Part shown: piece by piece, positions 50,101-57,725 of the stretch
Layout of the letters: every line of letters begins with the position of its first letter
Position numbering within the stretch: the stretch's first letter is position 1
Assembly: GCA_951394045.1 (NCBI GenBank)
Contig: OX596001.1
Span: forward strand, 248,001 to 312,000
From: Nitzschia sp. DOCU1
Taxonomy: Eukaryota; Bacillariophyta; Bacillariophyceae; Bacillariales; Bacillariaceae
DNA length: 64,000 nucleotides
Direction of reading: 5' to 3'
Notes under the pieces: generated by a model
Told to the model about the DNA's origin: nothing
The model's input: only the letters and a program-made list of their open reading frames with translations
Databases searched by the model: none
Program-made: the position numbers and the translations under genes

Positions 50101-53100
50101 GATGGCACTATCGTCTCGGACATTTGAGCTACAAGAAAATCCAGTTTCTCATGAGAACTGGTGTCCTCGCTCATTCTGAGAGTGCTAGACGCCTCCAAAC
50201 TGCCTCCTGCAAGAGCACTGGTCATCCTCTATGTGCTGCCTGCCAGTATGGAAAGCAGAAGCGTCGCCCTACCCCTGGAAAACATTCTACTGTGGTGCGG
50301 GATCGAGAGGGAGTTCTACGTGACAACATACTCTACCCTGGACAGAAAGTGTCCGTAGACCACTTTGTCTGCTCTACCAAAGGTCGTCTACCTAACACCT
50401 ACGGTAAAGAAGATGAGAAGCTACAGTATTCTGGTGGGGCTATATTCGTCGATCATGCGTCTAACTATGTGCACATCGAGCACCAAGTCCATCTGAATAC
50501 CCACGAGACCATCCGAGCCAAGACGAATTTCGAAGGGCACTGTCGCGACTTCGGAGTAACCCCGCAACAGTACCTTAGCGATAATGGAAGCGCCTTCACT
50601 TCCCGGGAATACATCGCCCATCTGGAACAGTTCGCTCAAGTCTCAACGCTTGCCGGCGTTGGTGCCCATCATCATAATGGGATCGCTGAACGATCCATAC
50701 AAACCGTAATGGGTATCGCTCGAACGATGTTGATTCATTCAGCGATCCATTGGCCCGACGTCGCCGATGCAAAACTATGGCCGATGGCCGTACAACATGC
50801 GGTCTTCCTGTACAACCACATGCCACATCCAGCGACCGGTGTCTCGCCACATGATGTCTTCACAAAAACACGTTGGCCACACTCAAAGTTCCAAGATTGT
50901 CATGTTTGGGGATGCCCAGTCTACGTCCTCGACAAGACCATGGCCGATGGAAAGAAATTGCCGCGTTGGAAACCTCGTGCCTCCCGCCAAGTGTTTGTCG
51001 GTTTGAGCCGTCGTCATTCCTCCACCGTACCGCTCGTTCTGAATCTTGAAACCGGGGCCATCACTCCGCAGTTTCACGTAGTGTTCGACGACTGGTTTGC
51101 CACTGTTGCCACCGATGTTGACAAGCTGCCGGACCTCGAATCTGCCGAATGGACCGAACTGTTTGGCGATGCCACCCACCACTTTGTTCCCGACGACGAT
51201 GATGAAGACGATGCCGCTGCCGCTGGAGCCTCACTCGAGACCAATCACCAAGCCGAAGTGGCCGATGCTTTCGAACGCCATGCTCCGCCTGAGCCGCTGC
51301 CCACTCCGCCTGCCGTCGATCCTGTTCCAACCACCACCATTGTCGATACTTCGAGTGAATTGCCGCAACAGAGGGAGCCACCGCCAACCGTTGAACCTCC
51401 GACCGATGGTGGATTGTTGAGTCATGAGCCGAGTCACGAGCCTGCCGTCGTTGCCCCAGTTGCTCCGATGATTGATGAGTCTCCAACGCCGATGCCATTG
51501 TCGCCTCAGAGGGAGAAAATACCCACTCCCGATCCAAAACCTGCCGCTGTTGTTGCCTCGAAACCCGCTCCTGTTGCTCCCGTTCCCGCTCCCGTTCGCC
51601 GCTCTGCACGCTCTGCCAAAGCCCCAACGCGCTATGGATGTGACGGTTCCAACCCCTCCGGCTACCTTTCCGTCATCCACCAACCGCTTGCCTACAAAGT
51701 CCGCGCCGTCCAGGATCCCGATACCCTGAGCTACGAACAAGCGATGGCCTCTCCCCAACGAGAGCAATGGATCGCCGCCGCCAAAGCCGAGATCGACGCC
51801 TTGACTCGACAAGGAACTTGGAAAGAAGTGCCCATGGCCGAAGCCACATTGAAAATCCTCCCTGGCACCTGGGTCTTCCGTCGCAAACGCAATCCTGCTG
51901 GCGAAGTGACGAAGTACAGAGCACGATACTGTGTGAGAGGCGATTTGGAAGAGACTGACGCCGATACAAGTAGCCCCGTCTGTTCTTGGAGCTCCGTTCG
52001 AATCTTCATGATCCTTACCTTCATCCTTGGTTGGCCTACCTGTTCCATCGATTTTGCAAACGCATTCGTCCAAGCCGTGATGCCCGAAGAGACGCCCACG
52101 TGGATTCACCTACCCCGCGGATTCCGCTCGAGCTTTGGACCCAGAACCTGTCTCAGTCTCAAGAAGTCTCTCTACGGCACGAAAATTGCCCCGTTTCTCT
52201 GGTTTCAGACCGCCATTGCCGCCTTCCGTGATCTTGGATTCGTCCAAAGCGCCTACGACCAATGCCTCCTCATCCGATCCGACGCCATCATTGTACTATA
52301 TGTTGACGATGCTGGAATTGGAGCCAAGAGTGAGAAAATCATCGATGACATCGTCGCTGGACTCCGGGACCGCAATTTCGAACTTACCAAGGAGAAAAGT
52401 TTCTCAGAATTTCTCGGAATCCAAATCAAGAAACGCCCCGATGGAAACCTTGAGCTGACACAGACCGGGTTGATTGACAAGATTCTGGAAGCGACCAAGA
52501 TGCAAGACTGCAACCCCAATTGCTTGCCTGCGTCTCCCAAAGCCCTGGGTAGCGATCCAGAGGGAGCTCCCATGAATGAATCTTGGTCCTACTCGTCGAT
52601 CGTTGGAATGATGCTGTACCTCGCCACTAACACTCGCTGCGACATCCAATTTGCTGTTTCCCAAGCTTGCCGTTTCAGCGCCAATCCCAAGCAAAGCCAT
52701 GCCTCCGCCGTCAAGAGTATTGTCAGGTATTTGAAACGCACTCGCGACCGTGGAATGGTCCTCAAACCCACTGGACGACTTGACCTCGACATGTATGTTG
52801 ATGCCGACTTTGCCGGACTGCACCGCCAAGAACCTGATACCGATCCCAACTCCGTGAAATCCCGCACCGGCTATGTCATCCTCCTCTCCGAATGCCCCCT
52901 CCTCTGGAAGTCCGTTTTGCAAAACTCTATCGCCTGCAGCACCTTGGAAGCCGAATACACCAGCCTCAGTCTTGCCTTGAAAACCCTGCTGCCGATCAAA
53001 CGCCTTCTTGTCGAGTTGGTCCTTGCCCTTGATGTCCCCAACACCATCCGCACTTCGGTCAGAGCTCGAGCCTTCGAAGACAACCAAGGAGCCTTTTACC

Positions 53101-53288
53101 TCGCGACCTCCCACCGAATCACTAACCGCACCAAGTACTTCCTGGTATCGTGGCATTGGTTTTGGAGCCACGCGTCCGAGTTCGAAATCCACAAAGTCTC
53201 CACCGAGTACCAACGTGCCGATTACTTCACAAAGGGACTCCCTCGCGAATCGTTTGAACGCAACCGACTGCTCGTCCAAGGATGGTAA
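47196..53288 (+). CDS. Copia Gag-Pol polyprotein
   Basis: 2030 residues in one frame; first ATG at 47196 (context ACCATGACG). Order: Gag with central helical domain (to ~390); zinc knuckle CNSCGKKGHWSTEC (~396-410); a Gly/Arg/Asn-rich basic stretch; a hydrophobic region with three or more membrane-like spans (~545-628) and a Lys/Arg-rich segment after it; aspartic protease (WDSGTS near 801); GAG-pre-integrase HYRLGHL; integrase with VDHF, LSDNGSAF and NGIAERSIQ (~1050-1170); a long Pro-rich linker; reverse transcriptase with YVDD near 1702; RNase H with YVDADFAG and STLEAEY (~1866-1920). All key residues are present. The hydrophobic insert is not a normal copia part. Confidence 0.95.
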   Translation: MTTTPSDPIKELAEAIAKLQSTGAAPKPKKKKPAAPTIGGIVEIETDEFVAWTGGKPNIGWTAHDANYTATTPMTPGQYRSLHLSAAQKSYHYRSLGMSSKFSKTSDLRMFETAVWKHFEEHGLDTIAYAPDPIDSKRMSSIVLEGNRFSLDTAKTQQQKVIKQWDEYNMSDDRTAKAYLLDSLDPELEKELRLYMEPDDTFLVLYARLIKLIRSATVDRYETMKAKFKSIKPSQFPGQDLASMSKEIRLLAHDLEIAGQYDHNMTLHLLDNFLEAGGNDSNTETFRFPLRGIRAKLSSQLLEVAYMDPAAADALMAKERLTWRAICDVVVEEYNSMVGKGKWSPAMHARDAKAPPRAFGNLAATCSTDPELAAHAFMLLQQTLEASKKRDKSNDTCNSCGKKGHWSTECPDKNLGSGGRGRPGNVGNNRFRGRNNRNPQAQQSGGRRNNRPNYRGGSNDDARNAWKKKAPTGSEPTLKVVDGKNWRWCDTCRRWSMTHGTAEHIVGIGKGRNPQANPQANFLVEDPSAWIASHLTENNPTLLLSDRLLLHAAWNLGTILNFLLNPMKWVWMVLLGGMLQLFLLAVPLDVVMCFVTFLLHNRIYLVALLPWMTLMLGTLIVAWLARPPPVPEPTALFQEIPRAARRAGPNYGKKRVRHAKKHKTPDLGNKGKRHTKNYHLRRRAIYSVPFEHRHREDLLDLCWDILEFSKRIAFRHVRQPHGEGERDRSQKPKNCRKTRGPAAAGGLPKSLWEVLDSPIAQSYIANHDLPMSLAHLTEQVRAAFAAPIENSLPTRDKLSTVVWDSGTSLSISPCKDDFVGPIEKPSFNQRVKGIGNNLAIQGVGYVAWSFIDTTGMLRTIKVPAYYIPNAGVRLLSTESLLQEYPKETITLRSGSLLLSGNATGSDLSRQDLKTKPIEILIDPKSNLPVGHAHNGIPAPIKRPFAFPAMSSSISSANFNLSPSEKELLRWHYRLGHLSYKKIQFLMRTGVLAHSESARRLQTASCKSTGHPLCAACQYGKQKRRPTPGKHSTVVRDREGVLRDNILYPGQKVSVDHFVCSTKGRLPNTYGKEDEKLQYSGGAIFVDHASNYVHIEHQVHLNTHETIRAKTNFEGHCRDFGVTPQQYLSDNGSAFTSREYIAHLEQFAQVSTLAGVGAHHHNGIAERSIQTVMGIARTMLIHSAIHWPDVADAKLWPMAVQHAVFLYNHMPHPATGVSPHDVFTKTRWPHSKFQDCHVWGCPVYVLDKTMADGKKLPRWKPRASRQVFVGLSRRHSSTVPLVLNLETGAITPQFHVVFDDWFATVATDVDKLPDLESAEWTELFGDATHHFVPDDDDEDDAAAAGASLETNHQAEVADAFERHAPPEPLPTPPAVDPVPTTTIVDTSSELPQQREPPPTVEPPTDGGLLSHEPSHEPAVVAPVAPMIDESPTPMPLSPQREKIPTPDPKPAAVVASKPAPVAPVPAPVRRSARSAKAPTRYGCDGSNPSGYLSVIHQPLAYKVRAVQDPDTLSYEQAMASPQREQWIAAAKAEIDALTRQGTWKEVPMAEATLKILPGTWVFRRKRNPAGEVTKYRARYCVRGDLEETDADTSSPVCSWSSVRIFMILTFILGWPTCSIDFANAFVQAVMPEETPTWIHLPRGFRSSFGPRTCLSLKKSLYGTKIAPFLWFQTAIAAFRDLGFVQSAYDQCLLIRSDAIIVLYVDDAGIGAKSEKIIDDIVAGLRDRNFELTKEKSFSEFLGIQIKKRPDGNLELTQTGLIDKILEATKMQDCNPNCLPASPKALGSDPEGAPMNESWSYSSIVGMMLYLATNTRCDIQFAVSQACRFSANPKQSHASAVKSIVRYLKRTRDRGMVLKPTGRLDLDMYVDADFAGLHRQEPDTDPNSVKSRTGYVILLSECPLLWKSVLQNSIACSTLEAEYTSLSLALKTLLPIKRLLVELVLALDVPNTIRTSVRARAFEDNQGAFYLATSHRITNRTKYFLVSWHWFWSHASEFEIHKVSTEYQRADYFTKGLPRESFERNRLLVQGW

Positions 53289-53440
53289 GCTGTTGGTTGA
53301 TTGTTATGGTGGATGGGTGCATATGCACATTATTTGTTGTTATTAAAATGGAGAAGATGTAGGTCCCCCGAAGGACTGAACTTCATCCGATGTTGAAAAT
53401 TTAAATGGTTGAGATTGTTGCTGACTGTGTGGTGATGGCG

Positions 53441-53453
53441 GAACGAGAGGGAG
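53441..53453 (+). other. Copia polypurine tract
   Basis: GAACGAGAGGGAG directly before the right LTR, in the place where plus-strand DNA synthesis is primed. Confidence 0.75.
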
Positions 53454-53855
53454 AATCGAATCCGACGAGTCCGAAGTCCGACGAGTCGAGTCCGAGTGTT
53501 CTATTCCAAGGAGTCAACTCTGCCGATCTATTGCATGAGAAAGACGGAAATGTAGTCTCGCTGGTGAAGCTGTCCACCTCACTAGAGTTGAGCTTTCTGA
53601 CTTTCTGAATGCTGCAATGATCGTCTCTGTTGTTCCTAGAACGATGTTGGTAATCGTGGTTCGAGAAATGCGTTCCGATCACACAGCTAGTAATGCTCAC
53701 AATCTTCATCCTATAGCGGAAATTATTGTCAAAAACTTTCTACTGTTAGTACGTATATACCTACTGTGAGCTCGAAGCTACGTTGTGATTGGACACTACG
53801 ACGTTGCGCAATCGAGTAAACAAAGTCTAAGCGTTGAGCTTCGTGAACTTTGACT
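53454..53855 (+). repeat. Right LTR
   Basis: Same 402 bases as the left LTR except G at 53774. Followed by the TCTTT duplication. Confidence 0.92.
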
Positions 53856-54120
53856 TCTTTCCCCCATTTTTGGCACCCACAGCCCCCCCCCCCCGCCCCG
53901 GTCTCCATCAAAGACGTCATTCGCAGTCAAAGAAATGACCGTGACGTCACGCCTCCAAGATCCTCCCCTGCATCCAAAGTGTCGGTAGTAATATGGAGGG
54001 GCGGAAGATTCTGTCACGATGCGCTTGCACTTTGACAGCTCCCAACCAAATCGCTGTGTCATACAACTCGCTTTCATTTCCCAAAAGACTTGTGTGATCA
54101 TTATCATGTTGCGATTGTGA
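53856..54120 (+). promoter_or_regulatory. Orphan hydrolase-type promoter cut off by the copia element
   Basis: From 53856 the sequence follows the region upstream of hydrolase copy B (about 56435-56620): TTTCCCCCATTTTT, CACTTTGAC, TTTCATTTCCCAAAAG and ATCATTATCATGTTGCG recur in order. It includes a perfect TGACGTCA at 53942-53949 and a C-run of about 13. The matching ATG at 54106 is followed by TGA after four codons, so the former gene is lost. Confidence 0.7.
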
Positions 54121-54194
54121 GTACTGGCGATCCTACGTTACACTTCCTGCCCTCCATCATGACCAGCAATCTGTGCAGAGACCATCTTGGCCTC

Positions 54195-54800
54195 CCAAGC
54201 GACCCTCTCTGATATTCCAGGAATCGTTCAAATTGCTTCGATCGACATTGGTGCACCGGGTACCAATGTGGTTTTGTAAGGTTCTATTTGGACGTACCTA
54301 TCGATTCCCAATTGATCACGGCGTGAGTTGGAGTGACTTCGGGGCCTAGCAGATGTTACTATTCGAAACTCGGTCGTGCAATGATATTCCCTTTACGAAG
54401 ACAAGTCCTCACTCGAACTCATGTAAAAAGCCATACATTGGCTTATGGGGATTTGGTTCGTATCCTGTACCGGCCCATTTGTAAAGAGATGTGAGCCTCG
54501 ACCGTGTGATCATCGATCGTAATCCATAATCTACAAATCCAAAATGTTCAAGGCCGATCAAAAGCAACGGAATTGGCGTATTCACAAAAAACCATGCTCT
54601 AATGTTCACAGCACATACTGGCAATGCCAGTCCAAATGCTACCGAATTGACGTATACGGACAAAGACTTGAGCCGATCGGGATTTCATGTATGATCATGC
54701 GAATCGGGATTGAACTGTTATCTCGGTGGTTTGGCCGTCGGTACGATTACGACTTATGTCCGGGGTAGTACTACTCTGCTGGGTGATTGCATGAGCTGGG
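54195..54800 (+). pseudogene. Second broken copy of the secreted beta-helix-like family
   Basis: Pieces in changing frames match paralogues at 33096/35019: SDIPGIVQIASIDIGAPGTN followed by a stop, then SIWT; DVTIRNSVVQ near 54350; YTDKDLSRSGFHV near 54655-54695; CYLGGLAVGT near 54715. Signal peptide and N-terminal third are absent; stops and frameshifts are numerous. It starts right after the orphan hydrolase-type promoter. Confidence 0.75.
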
Positions 54801-54969
54801 AGTGAGTGCTTCTTCTTCGTCAGGAGAAGGACCTTGGAGTGGACTTCAGAGTGATGTGCTACTTCTAGCAACTACGGTCTGAACGTGGTAAAATGAACTA
54901 CTTTCTTTCCCATTACTTTCGGTACTAGAAGGCGTAAATCACATGATTCCTGGTTGAGTGCCAGGTTGA

Positions 54970-55849
54970 TTATGCCTTGACGCTCCATCCACCATCCACT
55001 TGTACAATGGTTCCAGTCATGAAGGATCCGGCATCCGAGGCAAGCATGGTAACGACCGAGGCGATTTCGTCGGAAGATCCCGCACGGGCAATGAGTTGAA
55101 TGCCTTGAGCAAAGCCATGAATCGAAGCCTCGTCCAGTCCCGTCAGATTGGTAGCCACAACGCCAGGCTCAATGGCATTGACTCGTGTTCCATCCGCGGC
55201 CGCTTCAATGGCAGCATATTTGACCAACATGTTGGCGGCCGCCTTGGACGCTGCATACATGGACGATCCGGCAAAGTTCGCACGGGCAATAGAGGCCATG
55301 ATCGACGTATTGACAACAATAGAGCCTTTGTTGGGAGATTTGGCCATGGCAGGGAGGGCATGCTTGAGACCCCAGACAACGCTCTTGAAATTGGAATTGA
55401 AAGCGACATCGATATCTTCGCCCGTTAGTTCCACAATGGGTTTCTGACCCATCCCTCCGGCGTTCAAAAAGGCAACATCGACATGGCCAAAAGTCTCTAC
55501 AGCGGCGTCAATCATGTCTTTGCTAGTCTCTTCGGCCGACACATCTCCGGCAATAACGATAGCCTTGCTGCCTGCCGCCTCGACTTCTTTGGCAACTTGT
55601 TCCAGCTTGGCTAGAGTACGAGCGACGAGAATGATTCCCTCAGCTCCTTCTCTGGCAAACTTGAGAGCTGTTGCTTTTCCCTGTGATGAGAACGAGGGAG
55701 AAAAAGGGAAAGTTGTTAGCGTCTTGTCTCGATGTTGTTGTATCAAGGTACTTCTGGTGGCCATCGTGGACCCAGCCTTAGGGATCCCTTACCATTCCAG
55801 AAGATGCTCCCGTCACGACGGCCACTTTTCCACTCATTGATCCAGACAT
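54970..55849 (-). CDS. Short-chain dehydrogenase/reductase, copy B (intact)
   Basis: Exon 1 55849-55793 and exon 2 55680-54970, 112 bp intron (GTAAGG...TCACAG); 255 residues. Classical SDR: cofactor loop TGASSGMGKATAL created by the splice, LNAGG, catalytic Ser in VVNTSIMAS, Tyr and Lys in YAASK, and the C-terminal GSFMTGTIVQVDGGW. Start MSGSMSGKVAVV is shared with copy A. Oxidises or reduces an alcohol/carbonyl with NAD(P); substrate unknown. Transcribed away from hydrolase copy B (56610), so the two may share an upstream region. Confidence 0.9.
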
Positions 55850-56609
55850 TCTTGCTTGCTTTTCCGTATTGTAAAATGATCTAATGCAATAATGTTGTTG
55901 GATTTAGCATTTTGTGAGCCTGATACTAACAACGAGCTTTTTTGAAAGCACCCACTCCCACATCTTCGATGAAAGAAACTAGATCTTCGATGAAGTTCGT
56001 TCGATTTCCTTCAGGAAGCTCCACCCTCTGGCAAGTGTACTTAATGATTGCCAGACCGCAGAATATTCGTTCGGAGTTGTGGGTTGCAAATAGGAGATAT
56101 GCCCAAGTTGGAATTGCCGTAAAATCGAAACGAACTTGCATGTTTGCCAGAGAAATCTCAAAGTTGGGCAATAGTTGTAATCAATCAGTTAATTAATGAT
56201 TGCCAGACCCATCATTCTCCTTGTTCGAGATGACAAAGACAACAAACGCCGCCGTCGTACAGTTACGCGACAAGACCGGTAGTCAGGTTTGAAAGGCAGG
56301 TCAAGTTTCGGCAATGGAAAGAGATAGATGCAATCGTTTGGAACTGACCAGCGCATCGTGTGGCAGAAGACGTGGCATCATCATCATTGTTGAATTCACG
56401 CTGGGTTTCATCGTCGCAATGCGATTCTATCCTTTCCCCATTTTTGCACCCGCCCGCCGCCCCCGTTTTCAAAAGTGACGTCTACGTCAAGTGGGAGTAA
56501 TAGATGATGGAAGGGGCGGGAGATTCATTCTGTTACGGATATGCTTTCACTTTGACCGCTCGAAGCCAATAACTCGTTTTCATTTCCCAAAAGGCTTTCA
56601 ATCATTATC
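55850..56609. promoter_or_regulatory. Divergent SDR/hydrolase upstream region
   Basis: Contains the block shared with the copy A locus (55960-56210), a stretch near 56225-56262 that reads on the minus strand like the start of a hydrolase gene (TTAAFVV.FV compared with TTAFVFIEY), and the promoter of copy B. An inverted pair TGACGTC-TACGTCA lies at 56476-56489, matching the CRE-type site in the copy at 53942. Confidence 0.55.
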
Positions 56610-57532
56610 ATGTTGCGGTTCTTTACTTCAATCTCCATCCTATTAGTAGTTTTACTACCACGACTCGCGTCAGGATTTCTGATTCTTCCCGGCGCTCTGT
56701 CGAGAACGACGACGACGACGACAACGACCACACCCCGAACTATAAGGCCGTCGATTTCGAGACTCTACATGGCCGATTTTACCTTGGATCCTTCTACAAC
56801 AGCCTTTGTTTTTATCGAATATCAAAACGAATTTACAACACCCGGTGGAAAACTCCATGACGCCGTCAAAGATGTCATGGACAAGACTAGCAGTAAGTCT
56901 AAATGAGGAATCTATCATGATGACGATGATGGAGTCCGAAGCGACAGCGTTGTTTCTGGGTTCGTCCTTTTGATTTCTCAATTCTTTTTTGAATCGACTC
57001 GGTTGCATTTGCAATTACAATACTAGTGCTCGAGAATTCTTCCAAACTGGCCGACTTTGCTAGATCCACTGGTTGTACGGTTATTCATTGTCCGATTCAA
57101 TTTGAACGCGGCCATCCGGAAATTGCCCAAACACCCTATGGTATTTTGGCAGGTGTCAAACAAGGAGGAGCCTTTATCAATGGAGAATGGGGTGCCGATT
57201 TTGCAGCAGCTATGCGACCCGCCAAGGGGGATTTGATTGTCAAGGGGAAATCGGGGTTGTGTGGCTTTGCATCGACCAATTTGGATTTTTTGTTGAGACA
57301 AAGAGCTATTCGCAATGTCGTATTGGGCGGCTTTTTGACGAATTGTTGTGTCGAATCGACCATGCGAAGTGCCTATGAAAAAGGCTACCAAGTTTATACC
57401 CTGAAAGATTGTGTGGCGGCGACGAGTATGGAGGCCCAAGAAGCCACGTTGGAGCACAATTTTGGAATGTTTTCCATTCCAACCACTTGTCAAGAGATCA
57501 AGGAAGCATTGCAGACTCTTATAATGAACTAA
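56610..57532 (+). CDS. Isochorismatase-like cysteine hydrolase, copy B (plastid-type presequence)
   Basis: Exons 56610-56892 and 57027-57532, 134 bp intron (GTAAGT...ACTAG); 262 residues. The first ~53 residues are new compared with copy A: a signal-peptide-like core (SISILLVVLLPRLASG) followed by Phe and a Ser/Thr/Arg/Pro-rich stretch, close to the diatom plastid signature (ASAFAP with Phe at +1; here ASGFLILP). The catalytic part matches copy A: FIEYQNEF, VKGKSGLCGF, GGFLTNCCVEST. Likely imported into the plastid, while copy A is cytosolic. Substrate unknown. Confidence 0.87.
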
Positions 57533-57725
57533 GAAGATTAGTGGTAGCGGCGTTTTGTGAAATAGTGTAACGAAAAGTACTGGGCTAGGCTTCACATTTC
57601 CGACCTTTTCGGTGCGAACTACAAGACACTATGATCTCGTATGATTGTAGACGCGTGACTAAAGTTCCTTGCTAGCTGTGGCTGTCAATTTCTAACAATT
57701 TGGTGTTCCATTGCTTGGCGTGTTG

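Larger units (their letters stand above)
46466..53855 (+). mobile_element. Complete Ty1/copia LTR retrotransposon (7390 bp)
   Basis: Two 402 bp LTRs (46466-46867, 53454-53855) differ at one base (A at 46786, G at 53774). Flanked by TCTTT on both sides. Between them are a likely primer site after the left LTR (TGGTTACTGCGCCC from 46867), one uninterrupted gag-pol frame and a polypurine tract (GAACGAGAGGGAG, 53441-53453) abutting the right LTR. Order protease-integrase-RT-RNase H places it in copia (diatom CoDi type). The intact frame and near-identical LTRs show a recent insertion. It interrupts the upstream region of a hydrolase gene set. Confidence 0.95.

Noticed and set aside
51231..53279. 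Minus-strand frames of about 290 codons over integrase, RT and RNase H
   Set aside because: Shadows of the copia polyprotein, which has all catalytic motifs on the plus strand.
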